Positions 1 to 8,127 of a stretch of DNA of 64,000 bases are shown in pieces (position 1 is the stretch's first letter; the number at the start of each line of letters is the position of its first letter). The position numbers and the translations under genes are program-made. A model generated the notes under the pieces. The model was given only the letters and a program-made list of their open reading frames with translations, did no database searches and was not told where the DNA came from. This DNA is from Anaeromyxobacter dehalogenans 2CP-1 (GTDB taxonomy: Bacteria > Myxococcota > Myxococcia > Myxococcales > Anaeromyxobacteraceae): the NCBI RefSeq assembly GCF_000022145.1, contig NC_011891.1:3702501-3766500 (forward strand), written 5' to 3'.

Positions 1-1
1 A

Positions 2-940
2 TCAGCCGGGCGGGCGCCGGCGGCGCGCGACGTCGGAGCCGCCCGGTCCCGTGCGCCGGACCCACTCGATGGCGTCGCGCACGCGCCGGGGCACGAGCCG
101 CCGCGACGGGTAGACCGCGAACAGCTCCCGCCCCTCCGGCTCCCCCAGCGCGCACTCCAGCGCCACCAGCCCTCCCGCGCGGGCGATCATCTCGGCCGGC
201 GCGCGCACCACGCCGAGCCCCGCCAGCGCGGCCTCGACCGCGACGCGCGGGTCGGTCGCCGCGAAGCGCTCGTTCGGCCGCAGCTCGCGCACCACCCCGT
301 CCGCACCCAGGAACCGCCACGGCCGGCCCGGGTGCGTCACCACCGCCGGCGCCCGCGCCAGCGTCGCCGCGTCCACCCGCCGCCGGCCCCCGAGCGCGCG
401 CGCGACCACCTCCGGCGAGGCCGCCAGCGCGGACGGGATCGCCCAGAGCCGGCGCGCCACCACGTCGGCCTCGGCGACCGGCCCGACCCGGAACGCCAGG
501 TCGAGCCCCTCCTCCACCAGGCTCAGCACCGAGTTGGTGAGCCGCAGGTCCACGCTGACGCGCGGGTGGGCCGCCGCGTACGCGATGAGCGCCCGGCCGA
601 CCCGCTCCGCGCCCGTCACCACCGGCGCCGTCACCCGCAGCCTGCCGGAGGGCTCCTCCTCGCGATCGGCCGCGTCCTCGAGCAGGTCCCGGAGCTGATC
701 GAGCAGCGGCGCCGCGCGCGCGAGCAGCCGCGCCCCCTCGTCCGTGGCGGAGACGCGCCGGGAGGTGCGGTGCAGCAGGCGGACCCCGAGCCGCTCCTCC
801 AGGCGCGCCACCGCGCGGCTGACGGTGCTGGTCGGGACGCCGGTGCGCCGGGACGCCGCCACGAAGCTCGACTGCTGCGCCACCGCCACGAACAGCCGCA
901 GGTCCCCCGGATCGATCATCTCATCCATGGCACGAAGCAT
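2..940 (-). CDS. LysR family transcriptional regulator
   Basis: A 312-residue protein of normal LysR length. The N-terminal winged helix-turn-helix spans about residues 12-70 and contains the typical SFVAASRRTGVPTSTVSRAV core. A type 2 periplasmic-binding-like effector domain fills roughly residues 95-295, starting at SGRLRVTAP. In-frame ATGs also exist at 928 and 919; no strong ribosome site decides between them. It lies back to back with the SDR gene at 991, the classic arrangement for a LysR regulator acting on its divergent neighbour. Its effector is unknown. The gene is complete: its TGA is at 2-4. Confidence 0.9.
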   Translation of the reverse strand: MLRAMDEMIDPGDLRLFVAVAQQSSFVAASRRTGVPTSTVSRAVARLEERLGVRLLHRTSRRVSATDEGARLLARAAPLLDQLRDLLEDAADREEEPSGRLRVTAPVVTGAERVGRALIAYAAAHPRVSVDLRLTNSVLSLVEEGLDLAFRVGPVAEADVVARRLWAIPSALAASPEVVARALGGRRRVDAATLARAPAVVTHPGRPWRFLGADGVVRELRPNERFAATDPRVAVEAALAGLGVVRAPAEMIARAGGLVALECALGEPEGRELFAVYPSRRLVPRRVRDAIEWVRRTGPGGSDVARRRRPPG

Positions 941-990
941 ACCGGATCGTCCCGTTGATCACCCGCGCCGCCGCGGGCATGGATGCGTGC

Positions 991-1731
991 ATGACGACGA
1001 CGACTGGGGCCGGGCTGAAGGATCGGACGGTGGTGGTGGTGGGCGGCGGGTCGGGCATCGGCCTCGCGGTCGCGCGGGAGGCGCTGGCGCGCGGCGCGGA
1101 GGTGGTGCTGGCGGGGCGCTCCCGGGAGCGCCTGGCGCGCGCGCTCGGAACGCTCGGCGCCGGCGCGCGGGCGCGGGCCGTCGCGGCCGACGTCCGGCAG
1201 GAGGACGAGGTGATGCGGCTGTTCCGGGAGGTCCCGGCCGCCGACCACGTGGTCGCGACGGCGGTCGTGCCCGCGTACCAGCCCATCGCCGCGTTCGACC
1301 TCGAGGCGGCCCGCGCGGTGGTGGACTCGAAGCTGCTCGGCGCGCTGCTGCTCGCGAAGCACGGGGCGCCCAGGCTGCGGCCGGGCGGCTCGCTCACGTT
1401 CACCACCGGGATCGCCGCGGATCGCCCGATGCCACGGGGCGCGATGATCGCCGCCGTGAACGGCGCGCTGGCCGCCTTCGTGCGGGCCGCGGCGCTGGAG
1501 CTCGCCCCGCTGCGGGTGAACGCGCTCTCGCCCGGGTGGGTGGACACGGAGATCTGGGACGCGGTCGCCGGCGACGGCAAGGCGGCGACGTTCGCCGCGA
1601 TGGCCGAGCGGCTCCCCGCCCGCCGGATCGGGCGGCCGGAGGACGTCGCCCACGCCGCCGCGTTCCTGATGGAGAACGGCTTCACCACCGGGAGCGTGCT
1701 CCGGGTGGACGGGGGGCATCCGCTGGTCTAG
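991..1731 (+). CDS. SDR-fold protein lacking the catalytic Tyr-Lys
   Basis: A Rossmann-fold short-chain dehydrogenase/reductase family member of 246 residues. The nucleotide-binding GGGSGIG motif is near the N-terminus, and the C-terminal GRPEDVA...ENGFTTGSVLRVDGG pattern is typical of SDRs. The catalytic segment is atypical: where classical SDRs have Ser-(x)n-Tyr-xxx-Lys this one has TTGIAADRP followed by AMIAAVNGAL, so no Tyr-xxx-Lys is present, and the usual NNAG is replaced by ATAVVP. Oxidoreductase activity is therefore uncertain. ATG 979 and TTG 955 are alternative in-frame starts. It is probably controlled by the divergent LysR regulator, 50 bp away. Confidence 0.85.
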   Translation: MTTTTGAGLKDRTVVVVGGGSGIGLAVAREALARGAEVVLAGRSRERLARALGTLGAGARARAVAADVRQEDEVMRLFREVPAADHVVATAVVPAYQPIAAFDLEAARAVVDSKLLGALLLAKHGAPRLRPGGSLTFTTGIAADRPMPRGAMIAAVNGALAAFVRAAALELAPLRVNALSPGWVDTEIWDAVAGDGKAATFAAMAERLPARRIGRPEDVAHAAAFLMENGFTTGSVLRVDGGHPLV

Positions 1732-1806
1732 GCGGCGCTCCGCGACCCCGTCCTCACGAGGCGAGCGCCCCGGCCGCGCGCGCCGCCGGCGGCCGGGGCG
1801 CCCGGC

Positions 1807-2859
1807 TCACCCGCGGTCGCGGTCGCGGTACATCCGTCGCTGCGCCTTCTTGATGGGCCGCCAGCGCAGCTTCTCCGCCCGCGCCGCCGCGCCGCCGCGG
1901 CGGGCCTCCTGGAGCGCCGCCTCGCGCTCCAGCTTGCGCAGGCTCTCGAGCCGCCCGGCGTCGAGCCGGCCCGCCTCCACCGCCCCGGCCACCGCGCAGC
2001 CGGGCTCGCCGGCGTGGCGGCAGTCCCGGAACCGGCACCCGGCGGCGAGCGCGGCGACGTCGTCGAACGCGGCCGCGAGCCCTCCGGCGTCCCACAGCCG
2101 GAGCTCGCGGATCCCCGGGCCGTCGATCACGCAGCCCGCCCCGGGCAGCTCGAACAGGCGCCGTGCGGTGGTGGTGTGGCGCCCGCGCACGTCGCGCGCC
2201 CGGACGGCGCCGACCGGCTGCTCGGCGCGCCCGAGCAGCGCGTTCACGAGGGTGGACTTCCCCGCGCCGGAGGGGCCGACGAACACCGCCGTCCGCCCCG
2301 GCCCCACCAGGCCGGCCAGCGCGTCCAGGCCCTCCCCGCTCACGCCGGACGCGACCAGCACCGGCGCGCCCGCCGCGGCCGCCCGCGCCTCGGCGAGCGC
2401 CTCCCCGAGGTCGGGGACCAGGTCGGCCTTGGTGAGGACCACCGCGGGCTCGGCGCCGCTCGCGTGCACCGCGGCGAGCGTGCGCTCCAGGCGGCGCGGG
2501 TGGGCGCCCTCGTCCAGGCCCTGGACGACGAGCACGACGTCCACGTTGGCCGCGAGCACCTGCTCGACGGTGGCGCGGCCGGCGGCGTTGCGCGAGAGCG
2601 CCGAGCGCCGCTCCAGCACGCGCGCGATCACCGGCGGCTCGCCGGGCGTGGTGAGCACGAAGTCGCCTGCGACCGGCACCGGCTCGGCGCCGAGCAGGTG
2701 GCCGGGGACGATCGCCAGGCGATCGCCCGCCTCGAAGCGGACGCGCAGCCGGCGGCCGCGGTCCGCGACGACGCGGCCGACGAGGAGAGTGGAGGCTTCT
2801 TCAGAGGAGAGCTGCGCCGAGAAGTACGGACCCCAGCCGAGAGCTGCGAGGGTGGACAC
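1807..2859 (-). CDS. rsgA: Ribosome small-subunit-dependent GTPase RsgA
   Basis: A circularly permuted GTPase that assists late 30S ribosome maturation. It has an N-terminal OB-fold (about residues 25-90), then the G4 motif TKAD (143-146), P-loop GPSGAGKS (195-202), the switch threonines (229-231) and G3 DGPG (246-249), the permuted order that defines the family. A C-terminal zinc knuckle uses C275, C280, H282 and C288. The chosen GTG start (MSTLAALGW) gives 350 residues; a longer frame from 2910 exists but adds a low-complexity Arg-rich stretch. It stands alone, convergent with the SDR gene. Confidence 0.95.
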   Translation of the reverse strand: MSTLAALGWGPYFSAQLSSEEASTLLVGRVVADRGRRLRVRFEAGDRLAIVPGHLLGAEPVPVAGDFVLTTPGEPPVIARVLERRSALSRNAAGRATVEQVLAANVDVVLVVQGLDEGAHPRRLERTLAAVHASGAEPAVVLTKADLVPDLGEALAEARAAAAGAPVLVASGVSGEGLDALAGLVGPGRTAVFVGPSGAGKSTLVNALLGRAEQPVGAVRARDVRGRHTTTARRLFELPGAGCVIDGPGIRELRLWDAGGLAAAFDDVAALAAGCRFRDCRHAGEPGCAVAGAVEAGRLDAGRLESLRKLEREAALQEARRGGAAARAEKLRWRPIKKAQRRMYRDRDRG

Positions 2860-3071
2860 GGTTGGACCTCGAATGCACGAGCGGACGGACGCGCCGCCGT
2901 CGCGCCGCACGGGCGGACGCGTCGGAGGCGCACGGGTCGCGCGGGCGCTCGCGGGAGCGCGGCGCGCGACGACTCGGGCTAGAGGACACGATCGGTCACG
3001 AGTCTCTTCTAGGCGGCTGGCCGCCGGGCGTCAACCGCCCTGGCGGCGAGTGCGGCCGGATGGCGCGGCGT

Positions 3072-4484
3072 TCAGCGGCAGGCGCGCGTCGGCTCGGGGC
3101 TCCCGGCCCGACCGGCCCGGACGTTCCGATGCAGCTTCACCACCGCGTCGGCGATCCCGTCGGGGCCGATCCGCTTCGCGAGCACCTCGTCGGCGCCGCT
3201 GGCCCGGAGGCGCGCGGCCAGCGCGGGGTCCTCGCTCCCCGTGACCGCCACGATCGGCAGGTCCCGCTCGCCGCCCACGTGGCGGATGCGCCGCACCAGC
3301 TCCCCGCCGTCCACCTCCGGCATCACCACGTCGGTGACGAGGACGTCGAGGCTGAAGATCTCCTCCGCCAGCCTCAGCAGCCCGGCCAGCGCGTCGCGCT
3401 CCGTCACCACCTCGAAGCCGCGACCGGCGAGCGCCTCGGAGAGCATCGCGCGCGCGAGCGCGTCGTCGTCGACCACCAGCGCGCGCGGCCTCGCCGCGGT
3501 GAGCCCGGTGACCGCCGCGTCCAGCACGGCGCGCGCCGCCGGTCCGGCGCCGAACTCGACGCCCACGCCCCCGGCACGCCCATGGACCACGGTCGCCGCC
3601 AGGCCCAGCCGCTCGCCATGCGGCGTCGACAGGTCGAGGCGGATGGGCGTGCCCGGGACCACCGGGGCGCCCGTGCTCACGAACGCGCCGCCGTGGGACA
3701 CGTCCTCGAAGCGCGCCTCGACCGCGGCGGCCGGCGTGGTCAGGCGGGTGCGGCCGCCCACGCGGAAGCGTGGCGCGGACCGTCGGCCCCCGTCGGTGCG
3801 CGGCGGGCACGCTTCGGCCAGGTAGGCGTGCAGCCCTCGCCCCTCCTCCACCGCAACCACGAACCCCGCCGGCGCCGCGTCCCGCGGCTGGAACGGATCG
3901 CCCACCGCCACCGTGCGCACCGTCCCGGAGCAGGTGAGCTCCTCGCCCGGCGCTCCCTCGAGCCGCAGCACGAAGCGGTCGCCCAGCGGAGGCGAGAGCG
4001 GGCTCGGAACGAACAGCCGGCGTCTCGCAGGGTCGTAGGTCATCGCCTCCCATCCCGGGCCGCCCAGGGACAGCACCAGCACCGGCAGCGGCCCCGGCGG
4101 CTCGACCGGCTCGTCCAGCCCGGCAGCGGCGGCGAGCACCGTCACCCCTTCGGCGACGCGGTCCTGCCCGAGCGAGACCCGTGCGTCGCTGGCGCCGAGC
4201 GCGTCGACGACGTTGGCCCGGGTGGACGCGGTGGCCTGCGAGAGGGACAGCGCCACGCCGCCCGCCCGCGCGCACCAGAACGCCAGCCGCGCCACCGCGG
4301 CCGCCGGCTTCGGCGCGTCGAGCCGCACGACCGCCAGCAGGCCCTGCGACTCGCGCCGGAACCCCGCCTCGCAGCCTTCCAGGTCCTCGCGCACCAGCGC
4401 GAGGACGGTGGCGAGCGCACCCGTCACCTCGCGCGCGCGAGCGCCGTGGACGTGACCGAAGCTCACGACGACGGACTCCGGCAT
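3072..4484 (-). CDS. PilZ domain protein with C-terminal response receiver
   Basis: A 470-residue predicted cytoplasmic regulator. Residues 1-150 match nothing I recognise. Residues 160-220 look like a degenerate PilZ barrel. Residues 235-313 form a PilZ domain with both halves of the c-di-GMP signature, RxxxR (R235, R239) and DxSxxG (D261-G266). Residues 335-455 are a receiver domain with acidic D339/D340, phospho-acceptor D385, T415 and K437. It should therefore integrate c-di-GMP with phosphorylation. The start is fixed by a strong GGAGGTGAG ribosome site at 4491-4499. Its ATG overlaps the stop of the small upstream gene (TGATG), implying translational coupling. Confidence 0.88.
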   Translation of the reverse strand: MPESVVVSFGHVHGARAREVTGALATVLALVREDLEGCEAGFRRESQGLLAVVRLDAPKPAAAVARLAFWCARAGGVALSLSQATASTRANVVDALGASDARVSLGQDRVAEGVTVLAAAAGLDEPVEPPGPLPVLVLSLGGPGWEAMTYDPARRRLFVPSPLSPPLGDRFVLRLEGAPGEELTCSGTVRTVAVGDPFQPRDAAPAGFVVAVEEGRGLHAYLAEACPPRTDGGRRSAPRFRVGGRTRLTTPAAAVEARFEDVSHGGAFVSTGAPVVPGTPIRLDLSTPHGERLGLAATVVHGRAGGVGVEFGAGPAARAVLDAAVTGLTAARPRALVVDDDALARAMLSEALAGRGFEVVTERDALAGLLRLAEEIFSLDVLVTDVVMPEVDGGELVRRIRHVGGERDLPIVAVTGSEDPALAARLRASGADEVLAKRIGPDGIADAVVKLHRNVRAGRAGSPEPTRACR

Positions 4485-4705
4485 CAGTAGCTCACCTCCA
4501 GCACGGCGTGACGGTGGGTGCATGGTACGCCGTCGCGGGCGGCGGCGGCGCAGGGCGCGAGCAGCTCCACGCGCGGGCGCGCAGGATGCCCCGCAGGCGC
4601 GACCGCGGCCGCGGTGCGCGACGCGGCGCAGGCCGGGCCGGCGAGCAGCCAGGCGCCCGCGAGGCAGACGAGCGCAGGCCGTGACGGCGGGGTTCGTGCG
4701 GTCAT
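4484..4705 (-). CDS. Small exported protein coupled to the PilZ-receiver gene
   Basis: A 73-residue frame with a basic N-terminus followed by a hydrophobic signal segment (LVCLAGAWLLAGPACAA). The short mature part has three cysteines or so and ends in HRHAVLEVSY. Its TGA overlaps the downstream ATG by one base, and the SD of the next gene lies inside it. I do not recognise a family. The signal-like N-terminus and the overlap support a real gene, but its small size keeps confidence moderate. Confidence 0.55.
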   Translation of the reverse strand: MTARTPPSRPALVCLAGAWLLAGPACAASRTAAAVAPAGHPARPRVELLAPCAAAARDGVPCTHRHAVLEVSY

Positions 4706-5064
4706 CGATTCGCCGCAAGAGCACGGAGCGTACCGCCCGCCAGCGCGCGAGATGACGCAGGTTTGGGTCGCCGGCGGGGGTCGCCGCGCCACCACCCCCG
4801 CTGCATGGTGCGCCGCGGCGCGCGCACCGCCGACGAAGGGGGGCCGCGCGAAAATCCGCGCCTGCCGTGCGGTCTGCGCCCCGCGCGCTCGCGAGCCCGG
4901 CGCGGCGGGTCCCCCGGCACTCGCGAGTCGGGGGTCCGGTCCGCGACGCGCGGGACAGCGGGCGCGCGCGGGCACGGCGGCCGAGGGTGCGACCGACCGC
5001 CCACCTGCCCGCTCCGTCCGTCCTGGGATGGGCACGGCCCGCCCGTCCGGCTTATCCGGTGGAC
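4706..5064. other. Divergent intergenic region, no gene seen
   Basis: About 360 bp between the small exported gene and guaB1, read away from both sides. It must hold both promoters. I see no convincing -35/-10 pair, no riboswitch-like fold and no ORF with coding character. Confidence 0.5.
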
Positions 5065-6501
5065 ATGCGCTTCCTCCACCCGGAGCACGACGAGGCGCTC
5101 GAGCTGTCGCTCGAGGACGTGTTCCTCGTCCCCAGCTACTTCGACGGCGGCTCGCGGCTGGAGGTGGACCTCCGGCCGGTGGACTTCGCGGGCGGCTCCC
5201 ACCCGGTCGTCTCCGCCAACATGAACGCGGTCACCGGCAAGCGGATGGCCGAGACCATGGCGCGGCTGGGCGGGCTCGGCGTCCTGCCGCAGGACATGAG
5301 CCTCGAGACCGCGGCGCGGATCATCCAGCACATCCGGTCCGTGGACCCGCGCCACGACACGCCGCTCTCCGTCTCGCCCCGCGCCACGCTGCGCGACGTG
5401 CAGGGGATCATCCGGAAGCGCGCGCACGACATGGTGGTGGTGGTGGACGACGAGCGCCGCCCGGTCGGCATCGTGACGCACGCCGACCTGCGCGACCAGG
5501 ACCAGTACTCGCCGGCCGCGTCGTTCATGTCGTCGCGCCTCGTGACCCTCCCGGCGGGCACGCCGAACCGCGAGGCGTTCCTGCGGATGGAGGAGCAGCG
5601 GGTGAAGGCCGCGCCGGTGGTGGACGGCGCGGGCCGGCTGGTCGGCGTCCTCACCCGCGACGACGCCGTGCGCCTGGAGCTGCTCGCGCCGGCGCTCGAC
5701 CCCGCCGGCCGGCTCATGGTCGCTGCCGCGGTGGGGATCTCCGCCGACGCCGCCACCTCGGCCGCGCGGCTCGCCGAGCTGGGCGTCGCGGCGATCGTGC
5801 TCGACACCGCGCACGGGCACCAGCGCCGCATGGTCGAGGCGATCCGCGAGGTGCGGCGGGCCATCGGCGACCGGCTGCCGCTGGTGGCAGGGAACGTGTG
5901 CACGCCGGAGGGCACCCGGGACCTGCTCGACGCCGGCGCGGACGTGGTCAAGGTGAACGTGGGCCCGGGCGCGATGTGCACCACGCGCATGCAGACCGGC
6001 GCCGGGCGCCCGACGTTCACGTCCGTGCTCGCGTGCGCCCGCGAGGCGCACCGGCGCGGGCGGCACGTGTGGGCCGACGGCGGCGTCCGCGATCCGCGCG
6101 ACGTGGCGCTGTACCTCGCGGCCGGCGCCTCGCGCGTCATGATCGGGACGGCGCTCGCCGGCACGTACGAGAGCCCCGGCGACGTGAAGGAGGATCGCGA
6201 GGGGCGGCCGTACAAGGAGAACTACGGCATGGCGAGCGCGCGCGCGGTGAGCGATCGCACCGCCGGCATCGATCCGTTCGAGCGCGCGAAGAAGGGCTTC
6301 TTCCGCGAGGGCATCTCCACCTCGCGCATCTACATCCGCGAGGGCCGGGAGAGCGTGGGCGCGATCCTGGTGGACGTGATCACCGGGGTGCAGTCGGCGT
6401 TCACCTACGCCGGCGCGGCGTCGGTGCCCGAGTTCCACCGCAAGGCGGTGGTGGGCGTGCAGACCGCGGGCGGCTACGTCGAGGGCAAGCCCCGCGGGTG
6501 A
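5065..6501 (+). CDS. guaB1: GuaB1-family IMP dehydrogenase-related enzyme with CBS domains
   Basis: A 478-residue (beta/alpha)8 barrel of the IMPDH/GMP reductase superfamily. A Bateman module of two CBS domains (about residues 92-210) is inserted. The catalytic loop is GPGAMCTTR with nucleophile C305, and VLDTAHGH and WADGGVRDPRDVA fit the phosphate- and NAD(P)-binding elements. The C-terminal part (REGISTSRIYIREGRESVGAILVD) is typical of the GuaB1 subgroup rather than canonical GuaB. Actinobacterial GuaB1 has been reported to act as a GMP reductase, so a role in purine salvage is more likely than de novo GMP synthesis. GTG 5059 is an alternative start. Confidence 0.85.
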   Translation: MRFLHPEHDEALELSLEDVFLVPSYFDGGSRLEVDLRPVDFAGGSHPVVSANMNAVTGKRMAETMARLGGLGVLPQDMSLETAARIIQHIRSVDPRHDTPLSVSPRATLRDVQGIIRKRAHDMVVVVDDERRPVGIVTHADLRDQDQYSPAASFMSSRLVTLPAGTPNREAFLRMEEQRVKAAPVVDGAGRLVGVLTRDDAVRLELLAPALDPAGRLMVAAAVGISADAATSAARLAELGVAAIVLDTAHGHQRRMVEAIREVRRAIGDRLPLVAGNVCTPEGTRDLLDAGADVVKVNVGPGAMCTTRMQTGAGRPTFTSVLACAREAHRRGRHVWADGGVRDPRDVALYLAAGASRVMIGTALAGTYESPGDVKEDREGRPYKENYGMASARAVSDRTAGIDPFERAKKGFFREGISTSRIYIREGRESVGAILVDVITGVQSAFTYAGAASVPEFHRKAVVGVQTAGGYVEGKPRG

Positions 6502-6507
6502 GCGGCC

Positions 6508-6532
6508 GCGGCCCGGGACGCATCCGGGCCGC
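6508..6532. terminator. Bidirectional terminator hairpin between convergent genes
   Basis: A perfect 9-bp GC stem (GCGGCCCGG / CCGGGCCGC) with a 7-nt loop lies six bases after the guaB1 stop and before the end of the convergent TetR gene. There is no U-tract on either side. The position between convergent genes is the main support. Confidence 0.55.
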
Positions 6533-6579
6533 TCGGCGCCCGCCCGTTCGTCGCGCCAGGTGCACCGAGCCGGCCGGCG

Positions 6580-7239
6580 TCAGCGGGCGGCGTGCGTGCG
6601 GCGGCCGCGCGCGGCGCCACGACGCGGGGCGGCTGGGCGCAGCAGCGCGTCCCACGCCGCCATGGCGGACTCGACGATCCCGAGCAGCTCGGCGCGCGAG
6701 GCGCCGTCGCGCGCCCGGAGCGAGAGCCCCTGCAGCACGGTGGCGTAGAACGCGGTGAGCGCCTCCACGTCGGCCCCTGGCGGAAGGTCACCCTCGTCGA
6801 CGCCGCGGCGGAGCCTCCGGCGCACGTCCTCGACCGCCCGGGCGCGGCGCGCCCGCAGCAGCGCGTCCAGCGCCGCACCGTCGCCGTCTGCGCCGCCCTG
6901 GCATGCGCCCAGCACGATCATGCAGCCGCGTGGCTTCCCCGCCGCCGTGAGCCCCTCCACCGTCGCGCGAAGCATGCCGCGGAGGGCCTCCCGCGCGGTG
7001 CCCTCGTCCAGCGCGCACCGCCCGCCCGCGCCCTCGGTGGCCGCGTACAGGTCCAGCGCCTCCCGGAACAGCGCCGCCTTGCTCCCGAACGCCGCGTAGA
7101 GGCTGGGCGAGTTGATCCCCATGGCGCGGGTGAGGTCCGCCATGGAGGCGCCGTCGTACCCGCGATCCCAGAACACCTCCATCGCCTTCTGCAGCGCCTC
7201 GCCCCGGTCGAACGAGCGAGGCCGCCCGCGCGTGCCCAT
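6580..7239 (-). CDS. TetR/AcrR family transcriptional repressor
   Basis: A 219-residue protein. The N-terminal helix-turn-helix is complete: RPRSFDRGEALQKAMEVFWDRGYDGASM, then ADLTRAMGINSPSLYAAFGSKAALF. The C-terminal ligand-binding helical domain includes CMIVLGACQG and ALTAFYATVLQGLSLRARDG, resembling TetR proteins that control an adjacent oxidoreductase. The last ~25 residues are Arg/Ala-rich. The start is supported by a GGGGG ribosome site seven bases upstream. It is divergent from an SDR gene, with two matching operators between them. Confidence 0.92.
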   Translation of the reverse strand: MGTRGRPRSFDRGEALQKAMEVFWDRGYDGASMADLTRAMGINSPSLYAAFGSKAALFREALDLYAATEGAGGRCALDEGTAREALRGMLRATVEGLTAAGKPRGCMIVLGACQGGADGDGAALDALLRARRARAVEDVRRRLRRGVDEGDLPPGADVEALTAFYATVLQGLSLRARDGASRAELLGIVESAMAAWDALLRPAAPRRGAARGRRTHAAR

Positions 7240-7249
7240 GCCGGCCCCC

Positions 7250-7272
7250 TTTCTGTGTCGTACAGCATAGAA
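7250..7272. promoter_or_regulatory. TetR operator copy 1
   Basis: A 23-bp site 10 bp upstream of the TetR start. It reads TTTCTGTGTCGT then ACAGCATAGAA. It is an imperfect inverted repeat (TTCTGTG against CATAGAA), and its direct-orientation match to copy 2 at 7305-7327 differs at only 5 of 23 positions. Confidence 0.7.
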
Positions 7273-7304
7273 AGTCGGGCGGCTCCCTGGCAAGCGCCGT
7301 AGGC

Positions 7305-7327
7305 TTTCTATGTCGTTCAATACAGAA
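7305..7327. promoter_or_regulatory. TetR operator copy 2
   Basis: It reads TTTCTATGTCGT then TCAATACAGAA, ending 11 bp before the SDR start codon. A bound repressor would block the ribosome site or promoter of the SDR gene. Together with copy 1 this predicts autoregulation plus repression of the SDR. Confidence 0.7.
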
Positions 7328-7338
7328 CGGGAGCAACC

Positions 7339-8079
7339 ATGGGAAACCTGCAGGGCAAGGTGGCGCTGGTGACCGGAGGGAGCCGCGGGATCGGGGCCGC
7401 CATCGTGCGGCGGCTGGCGCGGGAGGGCGCGACCGTCGCGTTCACCTACGTCAGCTCGGAGGAGCCCGCCCGCCGGATCGCGGAGGCGGTGGAGCGCGCG
7501 GGCGGCCGCGCGCGCGCGTACCGCGTGGACAGCGCCGACCCGGTGGCGGTCGAGCGGATCGTGGACGAGGTCGCCGCCGAGCACGGGCGCCTCGACTTCC
7601 TCGTGAGCAACGCAGGCGTGGCGACGCTCAAGCCCGTCGAGGAGACCACCCTGGAGGACTTCGATCGGATCGTCGCGACCAACCTCCGATCGGTGTTCGC
7701 GGGCGCGCGCGCGGCCGCTCGCCACCTGCGCGCCGGCGGGCGCATCATCACCATCGGCAGCGCCCACGACGAGCGGGTCCCGTTCGCGGGCATCTCCGCG
7801 TACGCGGCCAGCAAGGCCGCGCTCGTCGGCCTGACCAAGGGCCTGGCGCGCGATCTGGGCCCGCGCGGCATCAGCGTGACGCTGGTGTCGCCGGGCCCGA
7901 TCGACACCGACATGAACCCGGCCAGCGGGCCGCTCGCCTCCACCGTCCTGCCGATGCTGGCCTTGCCGCGGTACGGGACGGGCGACGAGGTGGCCGGCCT
8001 GGTGGCGTACCTCGCCTCGGACGAGAGCGCGTTCGTCACCGGCGTCTCGCTCGCCATCGACGGGGGGATCACCGCCTGA
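7339..8079 (+). CDS. SDR family NAD(P)-dependent oxidoreductase (FabG-like)
   Basis: A classical 246-residue short-chain dehydrogenase with every signature intact: TGGSRGIG (12-19), NAG (91-93), N115, and the catalytic S141, Y155 and K159. The C-terminus (VTGVSLAIDGGITA) is typical. FTYVSSEE after beta-2 suggests NADP(H) preference. The TetR neighbour and its operator suggest an inducible detoxifying or quorum-molecule-type reductase rather than housekeeping fatty-acid FabG. The exact substrate cannot be told. Confidence 0.9.
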   Translation: MGNLQGKVALVTGGSRGIGAAIVRRLAREGATVAFTYVSSEEPARRIAEAVERAGGRARAYRVDSADPVAVERIVDEVAAEHGRLDFLVSNAGVATLKPVEETTLEDFDRIVATNLRSVFAGARAAARHLRAGGRIITIGSAHDERVPFAGISAYAASKAALVGLTKGLARDLGPRGISVTLVSPGPIDTDMNPASGPLASTVLPMLALPRYGTGDEVAGLVAYLASDESAFVTGVSLAIDGGITA

Positions 8080-8127
8080 CGGGCGAACGCGGCGCCATCG
8101 CGCCACCCGCTCCGGTAGAGTGGCGCG

